NCBI GenBank assembly: GCA_021816935.1
Contig: JAKAWR010000003.1
Span: forward strand, 19,578-83,577
Reading direction: 5' to 3'
DNA length: 64,000 nt
Source: Actinomycetes bacterium
GTDB lineage: Bacteria; Actinomycetota; Acidimicrobiia; Acidimicrobiales; JAMCPL01
Below, in pieces: positions 20,299 to 27,783 of this stretch (the stretch's first letter is position 1; each line of letters begins with the position of its first letter). The notes under the pieces were generated by a model. The model ran no database searches. It saw nothing but the letters and a program-made list of their open reading frames with translations, and was not told the origin of the DNA. A program made the position numbers and the translations under genes.

Positions 20299-21699
20299 AT
20301 GCCCGAACCTGGATGGCAACCGGATCCGGTCGGCCGCCACCAATACCGGTGGTACGACGGCAACGGGTGGACCGGTTACGTCGGCGACTTTGGGGTCACT
20401 TCGGTCGATCCCGTGCCCGCCACGGCCGTTGGGGCCCCGACCTATCTCGACGGACCGCCGATAACGGAGAGTTACGGCTCTCCCGGAGGCCGGCCGGCCG
20501 ACGTTCCGCTGGACGACGGTTCCAGCATCTACCGTTCGGCCCGTGAGCGGGCACTCATGGCAGGCGGCGCTTCGCTGTCGACCCCGATGGCCCCGAGTCG
20601 GAGATCCAGGCACCCCGCCCTCCTCACCGTTCTCGCGTTGATAGCCCTCGGTGCCGGCGGCTTCGGGATCTACCGCCTCGTTTCCCGTTCCTCCGCCCCC
20701 GCCAAACCGGCTACGGCAAACGCTGTACCGGGCGAACTCTGTTTACCCAATCGCGCCACGACAAACCTCGCCTCCCCGGCTGGGAACCCCTCCTCCTGCA
20801 CGAAGCAGCAAACGACCCTGGGCACTCCCGGAAAGCGCAAGCCTGGCACCGGCGCAGCCCCGCAGGGCCGTATACCGCCCTACAGGATGCAGGCCATCAA
20901 CCCGCACCTCAGCACGGCCCAGATCAAGGCCATTATGCATTCTGCGAACATCCAGCTCGCCGACCTGCCCCAGGGGCTTCCCTCATCTCTCGCGTGGCAC
21001 GCCTGCGGAGCAGCCTGCAACAGTGGCGGCGGCCCCAACCTCTCGCAAGCCCAGAGGCAGACCCTGACCAACCAGTTCGCCAAGTGCCTTCACCTCAGCG
21101 CGTCGAACCCGGTCGTACAGGGCCTCGTCAGAACATCCGGCAGCTACTTCGCAGCGGGATCAGGAACTCTGAATGCAGGTGGCCCCACTTTCTCGCCGGG
21201 CAGCTCTGCCAGTGGCCTCGAGGGAGTAGACCAGGTGGCTTCGGACGCCGAAGCCATCCTTCCGGGCACCGTGGCGGGTTCCGGACTGGCGCTGCTTCAT
21301 GCAGCCGTGATGGGACCCAGGTTCGCAGGGTGCTTCAGCCAGATCATGGACGCAAGCGGGGCCGACCTTGCGCCCCAGCTGGCGAACAGCATCGGACACG
21401 GTGCAACCGCGACGGCTCTGCCGGCGAGCACGAAAGTCGTTCACGGCCCGGCGGGGATCTGGGGGTTCCAGGTTCTCCAACCGTTGCAAATCGAAAGCAA
21501 GGGCACGCAGATAGAGCTCTATTCCAACTTGGCCCTCCTCTGCGACCAGGACACTGCAGTTGGCCTTGAAGCAGCCACGATCGAGGTGAACCTCTCGGAC
21601 TGGCCGCAACTGATCGCCGACGTCGAGGGGAGGCTGCCGCTCGCTATGTCGGACCTCGTCCACGGTATCGTGCCGGCGAACCGGCAAGAGGCCGCCTGA
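20299..21699 (+). CDS. DUF2510 membrane protein with large extracytoplasmic Cys-containing domain
   Basis: 466 residues. The N-terminus MPEPGWQPDPVGRHQYRWYD with WTGYVG is a DUF2510 domain, cytoplasmic. One membrane span lies at ~106-128 (LLTVLALIALGAGGFGIYRLV). The remaining ~335 residues should be outside. They contain ANIQLADLPQGLPSSLAWHAC with a further Cys four residues on, and two later Cys near KCL and GCF. This domain resembles that of the protein at 35550, with the same AN-x3-AD-x-P...W-x-AC pattern, but I know no named family. Start chosen at the ATG preceded by GAGAGGGG; the frame is open upstream into the rpsL promoter region. Function unknown. Confidence 0.82.
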   Translation: MPEPGWQPDPVGRHQYRWYDGNGWTGYVGDFGVTSVDPVPATAVGAPTYLDGPPITESYGSPGGRPADVPLDDGSSIYRSARERALMAGGASLSTPMAPSRRSRHPALLTVLALIALGAGGFGIYRLVSRSSAPAKPATANAVPGELCLPNRATTNLASPAGNPSSCTKQQTTLGTPGKRKPGTGAAPQGRIPPYRMQAINPHLSTAQIKAIMHSANIQLADLPQGLPSSLAWHACGAACNSGGGPNLSQAQRQTLTNQFAKCLHLSASNPVVQGLVRTSGSYFAAGSGTLNAGGPTFSPGSSASGLEGVDQVASDAEAILPGTVAGSGLALLHAAVMGPRFAGCFSQIMDASGADLAPQLANSIGHGATATALPASTKVVHGPAGIWGFQVLQPLQIESKGTQIELYSNLALLCDQDTAVGLEAATIEVNLSDWPQLIADVEGRLPLAMSDLVHGIVPANRQEAA

Positions 21700-21728
21700 A
21701 CGGACCAAGAAGGCAAGAAGGAGAGTAG

Positions 21729-22559
21729 ATGCCAACCGACACAGGGCCGCAACAGGCAGGGATTCCGGACAATCCGGTGGCGGTAGCGCCCGGAACGGTA
21801 GCAGTGGTGACCGGAGCCGGATCCGGCATAGGCGCGGCAATCGCGCGGCTGCTGAGCCGCCTCGGATACACGGTAGCCGCAGCCGACGTGAACCTCGAAG
21901 GAGCGAACCGCACCGTTGAGGCCATTACGGCGAGGCCGGCGCCGGGGGGCGACGGGTCCCCCACCACCAGGCCGGAGGCCCGTGCCTACCAGGTGGACAT
22001 TTCCGACCCCGAGGCCGTGAGAGCCTTCGCGAATCGGGTCCTCGCGGACCTCGGCTGCCCGGAGGCCATCATCAACAACGCTGGATGGGACGAGACGAAG
22101 AAGTTCGTCGACACCGATCCCTCCTTCTGGCGCAAGGTGCTCGACATCAACCTCCAAGGCCCCATTGCCGTGACCCATTCATTCCTGGCGCCCATGATCG
22201 AGGCGGGCCGTGGCCACATCGTGAGCGTCGCCTCGGACGCCGGTAGAGTGGGCAGCTCCGGCGAGACCGTCTATGCCGGCGCCAAGGGAGGGATCATCGC
22301 ATTCTCGAAGTCGGTCGCAAGGGAGGTCGCCCGCTACGGCATCACCGCGAACGTCGTCTGCCCGGGACCCACCGACACCCCACTTCTCCGCAACCAGCCG
22401 GAGAACTACCAGGAGGCACTGCTCCGGGCGGTCCCGCTCCGGCGTTTTGCATCTCCGGACGATATAGCGTACGCCGTCGCGTTCCTGGCTTCGCCTTCGG
22501 CCTCCTACATCACCGGCCAGGTGATCAGCGTGTCAGGCGGCCTGACCATGCATGGCTGA
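21729..22559 (+). CDS. SDR-family dehydrogenase, BadH-like
   Basis: NAD(P)-dependent short-chain dehydrogenase, 276 residues, cytosolic. The nucleotide-binding motif is VVTGAGSGIG (26-35), then NNAGWD and the Ser-Tyr-Lys triad within SVASDAGRVGSSGETVYAGAK (Tyr ~182, Lys ~186). The stretches ASDAGRVGSSGE, NVVCPGPTDTPLL and TGQVISVSGGLTM closely resemble 2-hydroxycyclohexanecarboxyl-CoA dehydrogenase (BadH), so a 3-hydroxyacyl-CoA-type substrate is likely. ATG preceded by AAGGAGAG. It lies 29 bp after the DUF2510 gene, possibly co-transcribed. Confidence 0.88.
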   Translation: MPTDTGPQQAGIPDNPVAVAPGTVAVVTGAGSGIGAAIARLLSRLGYTVAAADVNLEGANRTVEAITARPAPGGDGSPTTRPEARAYQVDISDPEAVRAFANRVLADLGCPEAIINNAGWDETKKFVDTDPSFWRKVLDINLQGPIAVTHSFLAPMIEAGRGHIVSVASDAGRVGSSGETVYAGAKGGIIAFSKSVAREVARYGITANVVCPGPTDTPLLRNQPENYQEALLRAVPLRRFASPDDIAYAVAFLASPSASYITGQVISVSGGLTMHG

Positions 22560-22574
22560 GTCGCACCGGGTGCA

Positions 22575-22605
22575 CGATCAGGCGCTCATCCCGCGCGCCT
22601 GATCG
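22575..22605. terminator. Bidirectional hairpin between SDR gene and sod
   Basis: Arms CGATCAGGCG (22575-22584) and CGCCTGATCG (22596-22605) pair perfectly over 10 bp with an 11-nt loop. It lies between two convergent genes and overlaps the last sod codons. There is no U-run, as is common for high-GC terminators. Confidence 0.5.
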
Positions 22606-23183
22606 AACCGCTTGGACACGTCGGCCCAGTTGACCACGTTCCAGAGCGCTTTGACGAAATCCGCCCTCACGTTGCGGTAGTGCAGGTAGTAGGCGTGCTC
22701 CCAGACGTCGAACACGAGAAGCGGGATCGCCCCGTTGCCAACGTTGCCGTGATGGTCGTAGATCTGCTCGACGATCAGGTTGCCACCGAGAGGCTCGTAG
22801 GCCAGCGCTCCCCAGCCGGACCCCTGAACCAGGACCGACGCCTGGCTCATCTGTGCCTGGAATGCGTCGAAGGATCCGAAGTGCTCATCGAGAGCCGCCG
22901 CCAGTTCGCCTCCGGGGCGATCGCCCCCATCGGGAGTCAGGTTGTTCCAGAAAAGCGAATGAAGCACGTGGCCGGAAATGTTGAAAGCCAGGGTTTTCTC
23001 CAAGCCGACGAGCGTGCTGAAGTCGTTCTTCCCGCGTACCTCGGCCAGCTTGTCGAGCGTCGTGTTGGCTCCGGTCACGTAGGCAGCGTGATGCTTGCTG
23101 TGGTGAAGTTCCAGGTTCTCTCCGGAATAGTGGGGCTCCAACGCCGAATAGTCGTATGGCAGCTCGGGCAGTGTATAAGGCAT
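22578..23183 (-). CDS. sodA: Superoxide dismutase, Fe/Mn family
   Basis: Detoxifies superoxide to peroxide and oxygen. 201 residues. Metal ligands: H27 in [12 protein letters not shown], a His in [11 protein letters not shown], and the Asp/His pair in [24 protein letters not shown] is the conserved active-site stretch. Start chosen at the ATG at 23183 ([12 protein letters not shown]) preceded by AAGGAGAGG; the frame extends upstream into a repetitive CTCTCT stretch. No signal peptide, so cytosolic. Sequence alone does not settle Mn versus Fe. Repeat copy D lies 62 bp upstream and may overlap the promoter. Confidence 0.95.
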   Translation of the reverse strand: MPYTLPELPYDYSALEPHYSGENLELHHSKHHAAYVTGANTTLDKLAEVRGKNDFSTLVGLEKTLAFNISGHVLHSLFWNNLTPDGGDRPGGELAAALDEHFGSFDAFQAQMSQASVLVQGSGWGALAYEPLGGNLIVEQIYDHHGNVGNGAIPLLVFDVWEHAYYLHYRNVRADFVKALWNVVNWADVSKRFDQARGMSA

Positions 23184-23244
23184 ATCCTCTCCTTCTCTCT
23201 CTCTCTCGTTCCCGTTGACCGGCATCGAGGGCCGGGTCCACTAT

Positions 23245-23402
23245 GAGCCTCAGCGGGCGGGCGGGCTTGGGCGAAGGAGTGCTTCTCCATTCCTTCCTTT
23301 CGACGGTACAGCGGACCGCTACTTGTCGTGAATGGGCCGCTGTTCTTCCTTTCGGCAGTACAACGGCCTGCCTCATCCAACCTTCCTATCTGCTGAGGGC
23401 TC
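23245..23402. repeat. Dispersed inverted-repeat element, copy D (158 bp, internally expanded)
   Basis: Ends GAGCCTCAGCGGG (left) and, on the other strand, GAGCCCTCAGCAGATAGG (right). Opposite orientation to copy A. The central module (CGAAAGGAAG preceded by a CCGTTGTACTG-type stretch) is present twice, explaining the extra ~50 bp. It lies just upstream of sodA. Confidence 0.75.
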
Positions 23403-23680
23403 TATATCATGCTCGTCTCCCCGGGGTGGGCCCTCGAACCGGCAGCCTGCCAACGGGACGCAGGCGCTGACTCGACAACCTGTCGCCAGGTGCAACGCTC
23501 AACCGGCTACAGCGCCGGCTACTACGGCCCGCACTGTCACGTCCCAATCCATTATAGGAGGGATTTGCAATAAGACAAGCGCGGGCAGGCGGAACCCGCG
23601 AATTGGATCTGTCGACACGGACACCTGGCTGGGAACTCTCAGCATCGACAAGATCGGCATGGCGAGCCACGACTTCGTCC
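23403..23680. other. Intergenic, no gene recognised
   Basis: Between repeat copies D and H. Short open frames on both strands have no recognisable protein features. A TTCGA-containing stretch near 23435 looks superficially tRNA-like but does not fold as one. Confidence 0.5.
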
Positions 23681-23710
23681 GAGATTCCTGATCCCTATCG
23701 GCTGGGGCAG
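23681..23710. repeat. Dispersed element remnant H (one end)
   Basis: CTTCGTCCGAGA, then GATCCCTATCGGCTGGGG, corresponds to the right end of copies A and B (CTTCGCCCGAGA, GATCCCTATCCGCTGAGG) with a few substitutions. It ends 7 bp from the thioesterase stop codon. Confidence 0.6.
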
Positions 23711-23716
23711 TTGCGC

Positions 23717-24130
23717 TTAGGCCCTATGAAGAAGAAAAGTCCCCGTAGCCCTGGACATGATGCGCCCTCGAAGGTCTCTCACCTGGGCCTCGCCGTACGC
23801 AACGCGTCGAGCCATGCGCATGACATGGCCGCGGAACCGAAGGTCGTCCCCGGCATGAGCAGGGCGCATGGTCTCGGCCTTCATCTCCAGGGTCGCATCG
23901 GTCCGGTCGCGACCAGACAACGCGGCATTGATGGCGAAGTTCATCGCGGCATCCAGGATGACGGCATGGACTCCGGCCTGCACCATTCCGTGCGGGTTAC
24001 ACGCAACCGGGCTCGGTTTCCACGAGCCCTCCACCCATCCCCCGTCCTCCTTGCCTGTGCCGTACTCCTCGAAGGAGGCCCCGATCAACCCGATCACCTG
24101 CATCCCCCCGTCCCCGAGCCACCTGCTCAT
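23717..24130 (-). CDS. PaaI-like acyl-CoA thioesterase (hotdog fold)
   Basis: 137 residues from the ATG at 24130. The hotdog core is visible in NPHGMVQAGVHAVILDAAMN, then TLEMKAETMRPAHAGDDLRF and a C-terminal strand GTFLLHR. HGG(M)-type catalytic surroundings read PHGM here. Such enzymes hydrolyse acyl- or aromatic acyl-CoAs and often accompany fatty-acid or aromatic degradation genes. The frame extends to a TTG at 24241, but that codon lies inside a palindromic operator, so the internal ATG is preferred. Divergent from the thiolase gene; the two probably share control. Confidence 0.78.
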   Translation of the reverse strand: MSRWLGDGGMQVIGLIGASFEEYGTGKEDGGWVEGSWKPSPVACNPHGMVQAGVHAVILDAAMNFAINAALSGRDRTDATLEMKAETMRPAHAGDDLRFRGHVMRMARRVAYGEAQVRDLRGRIMSRATGTFLLHRA

Positions 24131-24232
24131 GTCTCTCGGGGTTCCCGATCTGCCCTCGGCCACGGCCACGGCGTCGATCGTACACCGGGCCGGAACTCGC
24201 GTTTGAACGGTCCGCCCAAGCTGCGGTAAAAT

Positions 24233-24250
24233 CTTGACCAAGCGGTCAAG
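24233..24250. promoter_or_regulatory. Palindromic operator-like site
   Basis: CTTGACCAAGCGGTCAAG has perfect 7-bp arms (CTTGACC/GGTCAAG) around a 4-bp centre, the size and shape of TetR-family operators. It lies between the divergent thioesterase and thiolase genes, 62 bp upstream of the thiolase start. A smaller repeat, GGTC-TGGCG-GACC, lies at 24268-24280. Confidence 0.55.
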
Positions 24251-24312
24251 TTCTCGGGCCTTAGGAGGTCTGGCGGACCGTTACGTATAGGAGAACGTCA
24301 AGGAGACACCCC

Positions 24313-25497
24313 ATGCCTGAAGCAGTAATAGTCGATGCCGTGAGAACCCCCGGCGGCAAGCGCAACGGCAAGTTGAGCGGCTGGCACGCCGTTGACCTCG
24401 CAGCCGAGCCCCTGAAGGCGATCATCGAAAGGAACAAGCTGGACCCTGCGACGGTCGACGACGTCATCATGGGCAACGTCATGCAGGTCGGCGAGCAGGC
24501 CCTTAACATCGGCCGTAACGCCCTGCTCGCTGCAGGTTTCCCGGAGACGGTCCCCGGAACCACCGTGGACCGCCAGTGCGGCTCCTCCCAGCAGGCCGTG
24601 CACTTCGGGGCTCAGGGCATAATGGCCGGCGCCTACGACATCGTCATCGCAGCCGGTGTCGAGTCGATGTCCCGTACGCCCATGGGATCGTCAATCGTGA
24701 CGGACCTCGGCTTCCCGTTCGGTCCGACGATGATGAACCGGTACACCGACCAGGGTGGTCTGGTATCCCAGGGCATTTCCGCCGAGATGATCTGCGACAA
24801 GTGGAACATCACCCGCGAAGACCTTGACGTCTTCAGCGCCGAGAGCCAGAGGCGCGCCGCTCAGGCCACCGAAGAGGGTCGCTTCCAAAACGAGATCATC
24901 CCGATGAAGGTGAAGGTCAAGGACGCCGAAGGAGAAGAGACGGGAGAGACCTTAACAGCAGACGAAGGCATCAGGCCCGGTACGACGGCCGAGATCCTCG
25001 GGACGCTCAAGCCATCGTTCAAGCCTGATGGCAGGGTAACGGCGGGCAATTCCTCCCAGATCGCCGATGGAGCCTCAGCCGTCCTCATCATGAGCGAGGA
25101 GAAGGCCAAGCAGCTCGGCCTCAAGCCCAGGGCCCGCTTCGTCAGCTTCGCAGTTACCGGTGCCAACCCGGTGCTCATGCTGACGGCACCGATCCCTGCG
25201 ACGCAGATGGCCCTCCAGAAGGCCAAACTCAGCATCGACGACATCGACCTGGTCGAGATCAACGAAGCTTTCGCCTCTGTCGTGCTTGCATGGGAAAAGG
25301 AGATACACCCGGACATGGCCAAGGTCAATGTGAACGGTGGAGCGGTCGCTATCGGCCACCCCCTCGGCTGCACCGGGGCCAAGCTCATGGCCACCCTCCT
25401 GAACGAGCTGGAGAGGACCGGCGGCCGCTATGGTCTCCAGACCATGTGCGAGGGCGGCGGCATGGCCAACGCCACCATCATCGAGCGCATCGGTTGA
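24313..25497 (+). CDS. Acetyl-CoA acetyltransferase / 3-ketoacyl-CoA thiolase
   Basis: Thiolase, 394 residues, cytosolic. Cleaves 3-ketoacyl-CoA with CoA or condenses two acetyl-CoA. The nucleophile is C89 in DRQCGSSQQ, the catalytic His (about 350) in AIGHPLGCTGAKL and the second Cys in TMCEGGGMANA. The MPEAVIVDAVRTPGGKRNGKL start is canonical and preceded by AAGGAG. Overall it resembles degradative FadA-type thiolases of actinobacteria, including the steroid-degradation FadA5 group, but chain-length specificity cannot be read from sequence. It is probably controlled by the palindrome at 24233-24250, together with the thioesterase. Confidence 0.93.
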   Translation: MPEAVIVDAVRTPGGKRNGKLSGWHAVDLAAEPLKAIIERNKLDPATVDDVIMGNVMQVGEQALNIGRNALLAAGFPETVPGTTVDRQCGSSQQAVHFGAQGIMAGAYDIVIAAGVESMSRTPMGSSIVTDLGFPFGPTMMNRYTDQGGLVSQGISAEMICDKWNITREDLDVFSAESQRRAAQATEEGRFQNEIIPMKVKVKDAEGEETGETLTADEGIRPGTTAEILGTLKPSFKPDGRVTAGNSSQIADGASAVLIMSEEKAKQLGLKPRARFVSFAVTGANPVLMLTAPIPATQMALQKAKLSIDDIDLVEINEAFASVVLAWEKEIHPDMAKVNVNGGAVAIGHPLGCTGAKLMATLLNELERTGGRYGLQTMCEGGGMANATIIERIG

Positions 25498-25622
25498 CGA
25501 TAACAGGCAAGGCGCTGTCCCGAATGCACGCGCCGCGGCAGCCCTGAGTCACTGACCGGTATGCTCACGGCTCGATACGGGAACGATCGTGCCGGCAGGA
25601 GCTTTGCAGGTCACCAAAGGTG

Positions 25623-25650
25623 GAGAACCCGGCCGATCGGCCGGGTTCTC
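25623..25650 (+). terminator. Hairpin terminator after the thiolase gene
   Basis: Arms GAGAACCCGGCC (25623-25634) and GGCCGGGTTCTC (25639-25650) are perfectly complementary with a GATC loop. TCGTCTG follows, a weak U-tract. It separates the thiolase from the convergent tRNA-Leu gene. Confidence 0.7.
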
Positions 25651-25677
25651 TCGTCTGCCGGAGCCATCTCCCCCCGG

Positions 25678-25764
25678 TGGTGGGCGAGGGGGGACTTGAA
25701 CCCCCACGAGGTCTCCCTCACAGGATCCTTAATCCTGCGCGTCTGCCTATTCCGCCACTCGCCC
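25678..25764 (-). tRNA. tRNA-Leu, anticodon AAG
   Basis: Class II tRNA with a 7-bp acceptor stem GGGCGAG/CTCGCCC, long variable arm (GAGG-GAGA-CCTC) and T-arm GGGGG-TTCAAGT-CCCCC. The anticodon stem-loop is CAGGA-TTAAGGA-TCCTG, so positions 34-36 read AAG (codon CUU). A discriminator A and a CCA end are encoded (25678-25680). Shifting the stem register to read TAA would make the sister tRNA read TCA (Ser), so AAG is preferred. A34 in a bacterial tRNA-Leu is uncommon. Confidence 0.85.
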
Positions 25765-25770
25765 AATTAA

Positions 25771-25874
25771 GAACCTCAGCGGATAGGAATGTCGGGCGAA
25801 GGAATGCTTCGCCACTCCTTCCTTTCGGCAGTACAGTGAACTGCCTCATCCAACCTTCCTATCCGCTGAGGTTC
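25771..25874. repeat. Dispersed inverted-repeat element, copy C (complete, 104 bp)
   Basis: The ends are an exact 18-bp inverted repeat: GAACCTCAGCGGATAGGA (25771-25788) and its complement (25857-25874). The interior is the reverse complement of copy A (TTCCTTTCGGCAG, CCTCATCCAACC). It lies 6 bp from the 5' end of one tRNA-Leu and between the two tRNA-Leu genes. Confidence 0.9.
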
Positions 25875-26035
25875 GCATGCATTCAATCCATGCACTCAGC
25901 CATCCGGACCGCAGGCCAGCCCGGGCCCGCAGCGCATGCGAACCGAGTGTACCCGCGAACCGGACTCCTGGTCTACCGTGGCTGTGGCCTGAACCGCAAC
26001 GCTGTCCCGGCCGGCGCCTTCGTCGTGGACCGTCG

Positions 26036-26119
26036 TGGGCGAGGGGGGACTTGAACCCCCACGAGGTTGCCCTCACAGGATCCTGAATCCTGCGCGTCTG
26101 CCTATTCCGCCACTCGCCC
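26036..26119 (-). tRNA. tRNA-Leu, anticodon CAG
   Basis: Same architecture as the tRNA-Leu at 25678, with the same acceptor, D- and T-arms. The anticodon stem-loop is CAGGA-TTCAGGA-TCCTG, giving CAG (codon CUG). The variable arm is GAGG-GCAA-CCTC. CCA is not encoded (ACG follows the acceptor stem). The position upstream of fhaA corresponds to leuT near fhaA in mycobacteria. Confidence 0.92.
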
Positions 26120-26364
26120 AATTCGTGCAGTCGGCCGTCCGGACTGCGGGTCGGTCCCGGGGGGAATCGCACCGGGCCGGCAACCCGGAGTCGTCCACGC
26201 AGCCCCTATGCCCTCAGAAGGCACATTTGCCACGTGTATATACCCCACGTGAATGACCGTTTACCAGGTCATAGGATACCGTATCCGCGCCGGCCCGCGA
26301 AAAATCACCGGATACCCGGTCCTGCCGGGTTGGCGGTACACCCGGGCAGTAGAATTGGCGCGGC

Positions 26365-27021
26365 ATGGTACTTCAGAAGTTCGAGGAGCGCCTGGAGCGC
26401 ATGGTGGATACCGTCTTTTCCACCGCATTCCGCGGTGAGCTGCAGCCGGTCGAGATCGGCCGCAAGATGATCCGCGAGATGGACCTGCGGCGCCGCGTGG
26501 CCGTAAAAGGCATCATTGCTCCCAACTCTTTCAAGATATATCTATCGCCGCACGATACAGAGCGCTTCTCCGGGTTCGAGGTCGCTTTCGTCAACGAGCT
26601 CGCCGCTGCAGTTAACGAGCATGCGGGCGAAGAAGGATACATCCTCCTCGGTGAGGTCCAGGTGGTACTCGCCGAAGACAGTGATCTGAAACCAGGGCGT
26701 TACGACATCGAGACCGAGGTGGTAGAGGGACTGCACCTGGAACGGGACGCCGTGGTTGTGCTTCCGGACGCTCACGAAGTCCTCATCGGCAATTTCCCTC
26801 TTGTGATCGGACGGGCAGCCGATTGCAACATCGTCCTTCATGACCAGAACGTGAGCAGGCGCCACGCCGAGATTCGCAAACGCGACAGCAATTACTTCGT
26901 CAAGGACCTCGGCTCCACCAACGGAACGAGAGTGAACGGAGATCATGTGAAGGAGCAGCGCCTGGGCGACGGTGATCAGATACAGGTAGGCTCTACCGTG
27001 CTGCAGTTCAGAGGGCTGTAG
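26365..27021 (+). CDS. fhaA: FHA-domain protein FhaA (DUF3662-FHA)
   Basis: 218 residues, cytoplasmic adaptor of the peptidoglycan-growth phosphorylation network. Residues 1-~115 are a DUF3662 domain (MVLQKFEERLERMVDTVFST start). An FHA domain follows from about 135, with the phosphothreonine-binding motifs VIGRAADCNIVLHD, VSRRHAEIR and DLGSTNGTRVNG. The usual long Gln/Pro-rich linker of mycobacterial FhaA is almost absent here. It is the first gene of the fhaA-fhaB-pstP-pbpA-pknB series and downstream of the CAG tRNA-Leu, the conserved origin-proximal order. Known partners in mycobacteria include kinase PknB and MviN. Confidence 0.93.
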   Translation: MVLQKFEERLERMVDTVFSTAFRGELQPVEIGRKMIREMDLRRRVAVKGIIAPNSFKIYLSPHDTERFSGFEVAFVNELAAAVNEHAGEEGYILLGEVQVVLAEDSDLKPGRYDIETEVVEGLHLERDAVVVLPDAHEVLIGNFPLVIGRAADCNIVLHDQNVSRRHAEIRKRDSNYFVKDLGSTNGTRVNGDHVKEQRLGDGDQIQVGSTVLQFRGL

Positions 27022-27093
27022 CAGCCTGAACAGAGTCGGCATCGCGCGCGCATCGGTGGCGCGTCCTACCGGCATGGTAGGTGGTCGAGAATA

Positions 27094-27783
27094 GTGAATG
27101 AAATAGCCGGAATCGTCACCAGCACCGTTGCGAGGAGCCTCGGAGTGCTGGCCATAGTCGTCATATGGCTTTTCTTCTTGCGCGTCATCAGGGCCGTCTG
27201 GGTCGAGATGAGGCCTCCAAGAGCACCGAAGGCGGCACGACCGCGTAAAGGATCGGCAAGCCCTGAGTCACATCAACCTGCGCCTGGAACCGGTGCTTAC
27301 GTACCGGCTGTACCACTTTCTTCGGTTCCCATGCCCGGTCCCGGGGCGGTCCCGATCCCCGTCACGGCCTCCGTCGCAGGAGCCTTGATGGAGGCTGGTC
27401 CCGCGGCAACTATCTCGAGCGGCGACAGGGCAGGGCGTTCCGGGCCGCCGACCTCTGAAGCAAAGCGCGCCAAGCAAGCGGCTCCAGGGCGCGCGACGCC
27501 TTCCGGCCTGCGAGTCGTCGATCCCGAAGAGCGCTCCGGCACACATTATGCCCTGGGGAGCGAACTGGTCATAGGGCGGGCGGGCCACTGCGGGGTAATC
27601 TTGGACGATCAATACACATCGAGCGTGCATGCACGAGTCTTCTCGAACAAGGGATCCGTCTGGGTGGAGGATATGAGCTCGACAAACGGGACATGGGTGA
27701 ACGCCCAACGGATCGCCCGACCTGTACGCTTGGCACCCGGTGACACCGTGCAAGTGGGCGGGACCGTATTCGAGGTGGAGTGA
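27094..27783 (+). CDS. fhaB: Membrane-anchored FHA-domain protein FhaB
   Basis: 229 residues, GTG start. One N-terminal membrane segment (SLGVLAIVVIWLFFLRVIRAV), a Pro/Ala-rich linker (~40-145) and a C-terminal FHA domain with VIGRAGHCGVILDD, SSVHARVF and DMSSTNGTWVN. Binds phosphothreonine peptides; the mycobacterial counterpart (FipA) links phosphorylation to division. Its stop overlaps the GTG start of the phosphatase gene (GTGA), so the two are translationally coupled. Confidence 0.92.
   Translation: MNEIAGIVTSTVARSLGVLAIVVIWLFFLRVIRAVWVEMRPPRAPKAARPRKGSASPESHQPAPGTGAYVPAVPLSSVPMPGPGAVPIPVTASVAGALMEAGPAATISSGDRAGRSGPPTSEAKRAKQAAPGRATPSGLRVVDPEERSGTHYALGSELVIGRAGHCGVILDDQYTSSVHARVFSNKGSVWVEDMSSTNGTWVNAQRIARPVRLAPGDTVQVGGTVFEVE

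Noticed and set aside
23410..23480. tRNA-like segment containing TTCGA on the minus strand
   Set aside because: The flanking bases do not form a 5-bp T-stem and no acceptor or anticodon stem can be drawn.
24131..24241. N-terminal extension of the thioesterase from a TTG at 24241
   Set aside because: The codon lies inside the palindromic operator and the extra residues do not look like the hotdog family; the ATG at 24130 gives a normal length.
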